A stretch of DNA of 64,000 bases, taken from Perkinsus olseni. Lineage: Eukaryota; Perkinsozoa; Perkinsida; Perkinsidae. Both the position numbers and the translations under genes were made by a program. The DNA is taken from NCBI GenBank assembly GCA_013115135.1, contig JABANP010000155.1, positions 1 through 64,000 on the forward strand, given 5' to 3'. Positions 55,701 through 64,000 of the stretch are shown here, piece after piece (position 1 is the first letter of the stretch; each line of letters begins with the position of its first letter). Below the pieces are notes generated by a model. The model searched no databases and had not been told where the DNA came from. It saw only the letters and a program-made list of their open reading frames with translations.

Positions 55701-58700
55701 ATCATGATCAACCTAGGATTCTCCCGACTCGCCAGGTTACAGAACTGAAGAAGGTTGATGAAGCTCGATTGAAGGCCGAAGTCGAGAACCTCATGAGGGG
55801 CTTGGCACCGGCGTCGGGGATGTCCGAGGAGGATGAGTAGGTCTCTCGATTTTACATGCATGAAACGTTATTCCTATCTGCTGCTCCCCAACATTCTCTC
55901 CACACTTATTCTCTGCTCGTGTCGAATTTGGCCTGTTCACTAGCAAAGCATGCTCGGGAAATAGCATTAGCTACCACATGCCATTTGTAGAACTAACGGT
56001 GCAGTAATTCTCCCTGCTGAATGGCATTGTTGCGTGGACGGGCTTAGGCAGCCCGCACGGCCTGGAAGAGCGCCAACTGATGCGCTCACAGTGCTCGGCG
56101 GCTCAAGCCGATCGTGTGAAGCGGAGGTTATTTTACTGTAGAGGTGGGCGACAGTACGGGTACGGTCTAGTACGGAGTACGGTACGGGTAGTACGAGTAC
56201 GGCTCCGTACCCATACTACCCGTCGAAGCCGTTCCCAAATACCGTACTAGCACACCGTACTTGAAGTACGGCGTAATTTGATGCACGTATGCGTTTTTTA
56301 ATATAGTTAATACGTACTGATTCTGCGTACCCGTACTAGGTTGACAGTTTGGAACGTATTTCGTACCGTACCCTCCTCGAGCCCAGTACGGTTGCGCAGC
56401 TCTGTTTTACTGTGTATCTCAGGTCGATTGGTGCCCTGAAGTTTGGCCCTCAAGAATTGAAGAGTGCGGTTTCCGGCGTCTCCCATCTGGTTATCCCCGG
56501 CAACGTACGACAAGCTGAGCATTTTCTGGGGATACTACAGCAGGTCTGCGCCTTCCTTAGGGCCTACATCAGGTGAGCTCTCCCGTGAGATATTCGGTTC
56601 AGTTGTGGACATCGAATTGGCTTTAAGGAAGGGACTATCATCTAGTGGGGCTAGGAGGGAATTCAAGTATGATAGCCATTTCTAGCTGTCAGTAATTCTC
56701 TCCGTACAATAACTGTTCGCCATTGGTCTATCGTAGCAGTCCGCGAGCTTTCGATGAGATGTGCTGTTCTTCTGTAGAGTGGACAAGGCCCGAGCAGAAG
56801 GACCATTGATGTTTTTACATGACTTGGAGTCACAGCAGTACATCGAGGCGAGAACGATGAAGGCGTTTGATGCTCGGCTGAGGAGCCTCATGAACACGCT
56901 GAAGATAACCGACATCGATGAGTAGGCCTTTCTGACACCTCTAGCTGTTGGACGAGATCATCGTGGCCATCCATAGCAGCGACCCTTCATCCTTCCGGAA
57001 TTTTTTCTCATAGCCTGGGGTTGGTGACACGATGAGCTCGCTACCACTGTGCTCGAGCTAGCTCTGTTGTAGCTGATGGTTCATTTACAGGTTCTCTCCC
57101 CTTACGAAGATCTGCGACCTGTGCACTCTGGCGTCCTTGCACTCTAAAGGTTTCGCTGTGCTCACGGATCCTTGTCCAGAGGCTGAAGGTGAGCTGGTAT
57201 TCTGGCGTCGAGAGATGTGGCCACCTCTTGCCGCACGCAGAGATAACTTCAATCGAATGATTATAGGAATCTTGGGTTGACCCTAAAAAGATCCAATCAT
57301 AGTCCGCATTGGAACCTGGGACAACATGATGCATACTATGGCTTGTTTCGTTCAGGTATCTATGATCCTCAACTCGAACTGTCGTGCTTGGATGCAGCCA
57401 TCGCGATGAGACCTGTTGTTAGGCGTTACAAGAACGTGGTGAGCATCGTTCTCACAATTATCCTACGGCGGAGGGTTTATCGAAGCTCGGCCGTTTAGTT
57501 ATCTATTAGTATATCTATATGAGGAATTGATCAAGTGCTGTTAGCCATACTATGTTCATAATACTCTATTTAATAATAGTTTTCATTACTTACAGATAAT
57601 GAAGGATCAAATCAATAGTGAAAGGCATTCATATTTAGACCATCTGAATTCGAAGAACCGCGATTTGCTTGCTATGAGAAGAAATCATGTCTACTGCGCT
57701 TCCTCAGTTATGGTCGCGGTCTGTTGTTGCAGGTGCTCACCTCCGGTACGCTCTCTCCCTTATCGATGTACCCCAAACTACTGGGCTTGGACAGAGTTGT
57801 TGTGAGCGAGGCGTTGGACATATCCCTTGAAAGGGACTGCATCCGGCCCTTGATCGTCACTAGGAGCAACGACATCGTCCTCAGCAGCAGCTTTCAGTCT
57901 CGGAAGTAGGACCGTAGCGGTGAGAGTAGGAACCCTGCATGATCGGTGGTTGTTATAGGGATGAGGAGGTGTCCAAGTGTTACGGCACTTTGCTCGAGGA
58001 GCTGGTGCAGGTCGTTCCAGATGGAGTCGTTTGCTTCTTCACATCGAAGGTCTTCATGCAGCAGGTGAGATCTTACCCCTCTGGCATCCTCCCGGGAAAC
58101 CCTCTAAACACGCCCAGTAGAAGTGCTACAGAAGAGATAAACCGGCATGATAGCCGAGGACCGAACCAATGATTTGATCAACCTTTCGAAGGTTTTTCCC
58201 CTTCCCTTCGGGGAGTCTCAGATCGGAGAAAATCTCGGCGTCCCGCTCCGGCACACTGTACCCTCAGGTCGTTCGCGTATGGTACGACTCTGGAACACTA
58301 GCAAGATTGAGTACTCACAAAGTGGTCTTCTTCGAGACTGATGATGTTGTATCGACTACCATCGCCCTGAGTAACTATCGTGAAGCCTGTGACCAGGGCC
58401 GGGGTGGACTCTTCCTGGCCGTCGCGCGAGGGAAGGTTAGCGAGGGCATCGATTTCGATAGGCATTACGGGTAAGGGGATCAGGGATGCCCATCGGATAT
58501 GATCGCTGTCATCACTCAGCCGTGCTGTGGTGCTATTTGGCGTACCCTTCCAGTACAGCTTGTCGCGGCGGCTTCGGGCGAGACTAGCGTGAGTCGACTG
58601 ACCGCCGATTGCCTTGTTGCTGACCATCCGCGGCAGATACATCCGAGACACTCATGGCATTTCGGAGGGGGAGTTTTTGACGTTCGACGCGATGCGTGCT

Positions 58701-58979
58701 GCGGCTCAGTGTGTTGGACGAGTTCTGCGAAGCAAGCAGGACTACGGGTTGATGGTCCTGGCCGATGTGAGTGTTCATAGCAATAGTGGTGATGGTGGTG
58801 GTGACACCTTCGGACGACAGGCACGATATGCTAGGGCGGATAAGAGGAAGAAGCTGCCGCCGTGGATAGGGAAGTTCCTCATACCTGCATTCTCGAACCT
58901 GACTGTGGACATGGCGGTAGGTTGGGGACCGGTGCGGGCGCTGCTAGACCATTACACTATCATGGAAATCTTAGAGTAA
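52772..58979 (+). CDS. ERCC2: TFIIH DNA helicase XPD/RAD3 (ERCC2), many exons
   Basis: 5'-3' Fe-S helicase of TFIIH, acting in nucleotide excision repair and transcription. Exon 1 (52772-52843) reads [19 protein letters not shown], the family start. Exon 2 (from 53422) joins with [20 protein letters not shown] and Walker A PTGTGKT. Then come [15 protein letters not shown], the Fe-S region ([48 protein letters not shown]: four cysteines kept), [15 protein letters not shown], Walker [13 protein letters not shown] (near 55193), [146 protein letters not shown] and [19 protein letters not shown]. All helicase motifs are present in order with no frame slips. One intron (about 55840-56465) holds an R2 repeat. 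Confidence 0.93.
56138..56404. repeat. Dispersed repeat R2, copy 2, inside an XPD intron
   Basis: Starts GTAGAGGTGGGCGACAGTAC and ends ...CGGTTGCGCAGCTCT, matching 16248-16498 throughout in the same orientation. The lack of spread between tandem units and the shared ends point to a mobile or formerly mobile unit. Confidence 0.85.
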
Positions 58980-59132
58980 TGAAGTACAATCAACTACAGA
59001 GTAGATAAAAATATCAAATCGAAATGGTGCTCAGCCGAGCAACGGCGTCGCCGTTTAGTCGTGGTGAAGTCTATGTATGTAGAGTGAATAAATATAATAT
59101 CATGCTACGGTACAATAACAATATTCAATATC

Positions 59133-59636
59133 ATGTTACGGCGGTCCCGAGGGCACACAGCGTTGTGTGGCTCTAGAATCATGGATGTGGCATCTTCGTC
59201 TGAGGTCCGCGGTTCAGGTTTCCTCAGCAAGGGAGTTCCTATTGTCGATGTCACAGCCAATGAAGCATCAAGGTGGTGGGGAGCCCACACGCCTGGTGGG
59301 GGCCGCGGAAGCCGAGCAATGGTAAGTCAAACTGTCACTTCCACCGCAGCCCAAAGTCTCCCCTGCTGTCCGACGGATCGCACACTAGTCGCCCTCGACA
59401 AAGCGTTCATCCCGATTGTTGGGGTTGCAAGCTTTTTGGAAGCCTCAGCCTGTGTTCCGACTCCTGATCGCTGCCAATAGTTCATCAAGGCTTCCCAACT
59501 CGTCTGATGTACTTCATGTTAACCCTCCTAAGGTACCTCCGAGAACGAGGCAAGCGTGGACTGGCAGACCAGAAGGGTGATGGTGCTCCTGATCCACAGC
59601 ATATGCGATTCACAGATCCCACATTTGCCGCTTCTT
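59133..59636 (+). CDS. Hypothetical short gene between XPD and rhomboid
   Basis: ATG-led exon 59133-59321 (or from the internal ATG giving MDVASSSEVRGSGFLSKGVP) ends at a GTAAGT donor. A possible downstream exon near 59540-59636 reads YLRERGKRGLADQKGDGAPD. No homology recognised; it could be 5' untranslated or upstream exons of the rhomboid gene. Confidence 0.3.
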
Positions 59637-59726
59637 AATAACGTTACACTGGTTTCTCAACGTCCGAGATGGTTGTGTTCTATTTTCGTTCCAATCCGAT
59701 CTCAGATTGTCTTGCTCTGATGGACG

Positions 59727-61447
59727 ATGATGAAGCCGGTTTTGGGTGAGCTAAGGCTGCAGCAATTTGTACGAGTGACGCGGGTAGCCTCGGGAGTCAG
59801 ATTGGAGACCTACACGAGTCGTGTGCTGTACAGTGGAGGTGACGACTGCACCGCTGCGGCCTCTCTGCCGGTGATTGGGTTTCTCTCGTCAGGTCGACGG
59901 AGTTTTCTGAAAGATACTCAGGACAGAATCAATCGGTTTGCTCGGGACTCCTCCCGTTGGGGTTCTTTTCCTGAAGGAGATGGCCGTTACCCGGGCAGCC
60001 CCTTCGACCCGCGGAAGAGAGGTCAGGATCGTTCGTGTGATGTCATCTAAAGCGTGGAGGCTCTTAGGCGGCCTCTTGAAGCGAATAAATGAGTTTGTCG
60101 ATCGAAGTTTCGAGAGACTTGAAGTGTTCATGGAGAAGCCGCCATCACGGAGTACCATGGAGAAAGTTGATAAGTTGGAGCTTCACCGAGCGGTGAGTCT
60201 GAATTGGCCCGGACGACGGTCGAGGGTTGTCGTCTTCTGCAGGCTGCCGCCCGACGGCTTCAACCGGTCTTGCGATCTCCCATGGGACAGAGGGCGTACG
60301 AGTGGCGATATCGATACAAGCGCTGGGTTGACGACAGTAAGGAAGGATCTCCGGGTGCAGCGACAGACGAATCGTCAAACCATACTCAGGGACGCCGTAC
60401 CCAGTCACGTTCACGATGCTGGCGTTGGCTGGTATGACCTATCTTTTATGGGGTTTCGCTCCGCCCAAATTTATGTAAGTTTAGCACACTTTCGATAACC
60501 ATCCCTCCACGGTGGAGTTGATTGATTGGAACGTTCCTTTATACATCGAGCGGTACTCGGTACCATTAGCAACGTGTCCCCGATCAGAGGCCACCGCCGC
60601 CGGCCTGTGCGCCGGAAACCAATGGCGTATCCCGTTCTTGCTCTTGGGTTTTACGTCAGACGTTGAAACGCCTTAATCAGACGGCCTTCCCTCTGCTTGA
60701 ACAATGGTGTCTATCGACGGGTCATCCTCAGGAATCGGAACTTCACCGTCAGTCGAGAGAACCTCATGCATGGACGACTGCACACCCTGCTGACGGCCAG
60801 CCTGTCCCATACTAGTTTCATGCACCTCCTCGTGAACTCGGTAGCCGGCTCCCTCCGGTGGCGACCAGTGCTATCATTCATGCCTCAGTTGGTGGTTTTC
60901 GTCTACGGTTCTCAACTAGAGAAGCTCCTCGGCGGTCCGGCGCTGTTGAGAATAGCCGTTACAAGTGCCATCGCTGGCAGCCTCGGACACGTAGGCCTCC
61001 ATCGCAGCCGGCATGGGCATCCTTTTCGCTGTTCAGGTCCTCACGGCCACTGATAGGCGTGACGCTGCGGTAGGGGGAAGCGGCGTCGCCTTCGGTCTCC
61101 TCACAGCAGCGTGCCTGCTCGAGCCCAATCTGATGGTGTATGTGTGGGGAATGTGGCCCATATCTCAGAAGAAGCTCCTTGCAGGGGTAGGTTCTGATCG
61201 GGGTTTGCCGACCTTTCTGTATCTTCCTAGCGATGACCTAAGATTCATCCGACTGTTCCGACGGGAAAGGTGGGGTCTCTCAGGTTCTCGCACTCGAAGG
61301 CATATGGGCGTTCGCGTCGCTCGGAGACGATCAAGCTGGAGCGTTGGTCAGCCATTCGCCTGGGGTCTCCCACTCGGCCCACCTCCTCGGTGCAGCCTCG
61401 GCCCTCTAGCATTATACTGGCTCCGGTGGTTCTCTAAGATTCGATAA
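59727..61447 (+). CDS. Rhomboid-family intramembrane serine protease, mitochondrial PARL-type
   Basis: The N-terminus (MMKPVLGELRLQQFVRVTRV) is Arg-rich and acid-poor, like a mitochondrial presequence. A helical segment follows (AWRLLGGLLKRINEFVDRSF), then a membrane helix, TMLALAGMTYLLWGFAPPKF (about 60416-60477). The core follows: NFTVSRENLMHGRLHTLLTA with SLSHTSFMHLLVN (rhomboid H-x2-x-HLL-x-N), YGSQLEKLLGGPALL, GGSGVAFGLLTA (catalytic Ser of GxSG) and HSAHLLGAASAL (catalytic His block). Ser, His and the oxyanion-side HLL-N are all kept, so the protease should be active. Rhomboids of this type cleave membrane-anchored mitochondrial proteins. Introns are short. A degenerate R1-like repeat lies in one intron. 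Near 61410 the frame needs one extra C in a CCC run to reach the C-terminal LALYWLRWFSKIR. Confidence 0.75.
60530..60612 (+). repeat. Diverged R1-like repeat in a rhomboid intron
   Basis: AACGTTCCTTTATACATCGA then GCGGTACTCGGTACCATTAG and CCACCGCCGCCGGCCTG parallel the three R1 copies block by block, but with many substitutions. Confidence 0.55.
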
Positions 61448-61758
61448 ACTGTTGAAAACTCCGACTAATATTTGTTTCTCGATGCCTGTTCACTCGATGG
61501 GTTGTCAATTGAAATCGGTGTCCCCCTTTTTGTGTCGCAGCAGCCTGCTAGCGGTGGTAGTGAACGGTCGAATGTCGTTCCTCGGCGTCGTACGATGCCG
61601 TGTGAGTCTATGGTCCAACGCCGGTAGTTCCAGCCTAGTCGGACCTTCGCCGACGTGCTCGGTTCTGCCGGGCTCTATGCGCGAGTCAACGCCGTGTACA
61701 GGCATGTTAGGACCGAGAAAAATCTCGAAGGCAATTGTGTCGTTAGTTTTCTGATTCT

Positions 61759-63974
61759 ATGCTAACTTCCTTATTACTCTCGCTCCTAGCCGTAGCAGCT
61801 GCATCTGACCCGACTGCTGCTGACCTTCATCGTGTCACCCATCTCCCCGGTTATGGTGAAGTTAACGGTGTCTACGCTGGACACGTAAGGAGCACTGCCT
61901 CTAGGGCCTCGTGTCCGACATCCCCGGTCTAGGTCCTGGCGAATAAGACGTCTAACGGCTATTTGTGGTACATGCTGTTCGAACATGATGATGACGATGA
62001 TGAAGAGACCCCCCTGCTTATCTGGCTCAACGGTGGCCCCGGGGCGAGTAACGGTATTGCATCCGTGACTACCGCCCACCGGTGGTCATTTTCAGGCAGT
62101 TCGCTCGGCAATCTCCTCGAGAACGGTCCCTACCGCCTTCAGCCAAACATGACTCTCACTGAGAATCCATCATCATGGGCCAGACTGGGCCACTGTGTCT
62201 ATTTCGATCAGCCTGTTGGTAACACTGGAGGACTCCTCACTTCTCGAGGAAGATATATGGAAGCTCCCCGTTAGGATGATTGACCATTTCCACGCTCCGA
62301 AAATCCGAACGGTTTTCAGATTTTTTTCCGACGGCGTAAGCATCATCATCACCGTCCTTCTTCTCAGGCACTGGGTTTTCCTACAGTGATGCGGGTGGAG
62401 TACGTCACGGACTTCCACCAACTAGCCTCGCAGTTTCTAACGGCATTGGAAAACTTTTCGAGATCCATCCCAACCTGCGGAATGCTCGAACGTAAGCCCT
62501 CGGACTAGTTCCGGTTCGGTCACCCGTCGTTGTAGGTTCATCACGGGAGAGTCTTTCGCTGGCGTCTACATACCAGTGATAACTTCCTATTTATTGGAGG
62601 AGAGCAAACAGCTGCCTGAGGAGGAGAGAATCAATCTGCAGGGGCATGATAATCGGCAACCCTGGCAACTTACACTGGAAACAGTACGACTACTGAATTG
62701 CTGCCAACTTCACGACTGTTGCCAAAAGTCTTGAAGCTATTACTGCTCCTACTACCACAGCCACCACGGCTGTGATTCTGTCGGGATTCGTCTTCCTGAT
62801 TGATCACCCTTCGATCCAGACGATGGTCGTTTGCCTGTGAGGTACCACGCGTCAATTGAATACTACTACGTCCAAGGCCTCATTGGCAAGGACGAGAGGC
62901 CCACGCTGAAGGCATGTGGAGATCGGTAAGGTCATACTAGGTGTTTGTACATCAACGCTGCTCTCACTAGGTGGAATCCCTCATGTCCGAGGGTCGCGAG
63001 TTCGAGGCCTTCCGAAGTGCCGAGGGGATGCAGGAGTACCTGCAGAGTGCTGCCGGTCACCCATTCCTGTCGGTCAGCGGCTAGGTGGATGCCTCAGACA
63101 TTCCACGCTGGCAGGTACGATACTCGTCAGTGGGGTGACACCTTTAACAACATCTACTCGGCAGCAATGAAGAAGTATTTCGCGAGGGCTGATGTAGCCG
63201 CTGCACTCCACACTGGAGGCGTCAAGTGGCAAAATGGCGACGGTACCGCCGCTCCAAACCCAGTAGTTATGAACCTACAGAAGGAGCTTATGAAGCCGGT
63301 AGTAGTAGTAGTTACAGCAAGATGGCGGGATGGAAGGTCACTAAATTGGTACAGGTTCTGAAGGAGGTTCAGACGGTGCTGTCCGCTGCGATACCGACGA
63401 TGATATACACTGGAGTATTTGATGGCAGTTCATGTGAGCTAGTGTTGGAGCTATCACAGTTTGGGGCACTCGCTTTGGGACAGGTGGACACCTTAGCGTG
63501 ATGGAAGCACTCCATATGCTCGGCTATGAACCTTTCGAAACGGCGTCAAGGGAACTCTGGGAGGGTCCGAATCACCCCTTCGGATTTGTTCAATCGGGTA
63601 GGGCCGAAGCACGGGGAGAGAGCACCCTTACCGTGGCAGGTGGTGCTTTAACGTTCGTATGGGTCTCCAACTCGGGTCATATGGTACCAACGGACCAGCC
63701 AGAGGCGGCGCTCGACATGATGGACAGATTCGTAAGGGCTTCTAGGGCGAGGGATCGGATCCAGGTTTCGCGTCCTCACCTCTGTTACTTCAGATCCATA
63801 ACCGATCGCTCGCTGGGAAGAACGAAGTTCCGTGGAGGCCCGCTGCTGATGCGGAGAAGGTGGGCAACGACCGTCTCAACCCGAGTCAATCTTGGGCTGC
63901 CAGATTCGATTGTAAGACGGCGTTATTGTTTCAGGTCATGTTGTAGTCATTCTGTCCGACCGCTGCTTATTTAG
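61759..63974 (+). CDS. Serine carboxypeptidase (peptidase family S10)
   Basis: ATG 61759 begins a signal peptide (MLTSLLLSLLAVAAASD), then VTHLPGYGEVNGVYAGH. Later exons give YLWYMLFEHDDDDDEETPLL, IWLNGGPGASSSLGN, LLENGPYRL, VYFDQPVGTGFSYSDA, FITGESFAGVYIPVI (catalytic Ser in GESFAG), MIIGNPGN, FARADVAAALH, AIPTMIYTGVFDGSSC (catalytic Asp region) and WVSNSGHMVPTDQPEAALDM (catalytic His). The full Ser-Asp-His set and the S10 order are present. It probably acts in a lysosome/vacuole or outside the cell. At least three one-base slips sit at homopolymers (GGG near 62395, TTTT near 62456, GGGG near 62642); correcting them gives family-matching sequence. The C-terminal ~50 codons after RFV may be intron or noncoding. 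Confidence 0.82.
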
Positions 63975-64000
63975 CAATTATAGTTTTTTGGTCGAGATGT

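Overview
The window is nuclear DNA from an intron-rich protist. Conserved genes are split into many small exons with GT-AG introns, often only about 45-60 bp long, both strands carry genes, and there are no operons or ribosome-binding sites. I favour an alveolate close to Perkinsus. The reasons are the compact intron-rich genes, a TIR-like multi-pass membrane protein of a style I associate with dinoflagellate-lineage genomes, lineage-specific secreted families, and a plant/bacteria-like riboflavin pathway. This placement is an inference; no rRNA or spliced leader was seen.

Layout. 1.3-4.3 kb: phytanoyl-CoA-dioxygenase-like gene (+). 5.7-8.4 kb: 24-bp satellite with higher-order structure. 9.9-13.4 kb: three minus-strand genes, one a 649-residue protein ending in eleven 12-residue repeats. 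13.6-20.1 kb: three minus-strand members of a secreted family (family A). 21.2-22.6 kb: TIR-like membrane protein (-). 23.6-27.0 kb: possible papain-like (C92) protein and a TPT/nucleotide-sugar type transporter (-). 28.4-30.9 kb: an unknown gene and ribosome-assembly factor MRT4 (+). 31.1-34.1 kb: two members of a second secreted family (family B). 35.6-47.6 kb: riboflavin cluster. 49.1-49.8 kb: fourth family A gene, inside an inverted segmental duplication of the 18.8-20.2 kb region. 52.8-59.0 kb: XPD/RAD3 helicase (+). 59.7-61.4 kb: mitochondrial-type rhomboid protease (+). 61.8-64.0 kb: serine carboxypeptidase (+).

The most striking content is the riboflavin cluster. Lumazine synthase (ribH, -), fused DHBP synthase/GTP cyclohydrolase II (ribBA, +), riboflavin synthase (ribE, -) and bifunctional deaminase/reductase (ribD, +) lie consecutively in 12 kb. 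Together they cover every dedicated step from GTP and ribulose-5-phosphate to riboflavin except the phosphatase step. All are spliced, so this is a eukaryotic cluster and not bacterial contamination. A foldback MITE sits in the last ribD intron.

Several otherwise convincing genes (ribH, the transporter, the carboxypeptidase, the rhomboid) show single-base frame slips at homopolymers. These look more like consensus errors than gene decay. Exon borders were read by eye, so start codons and small exons are approximate unless stated.
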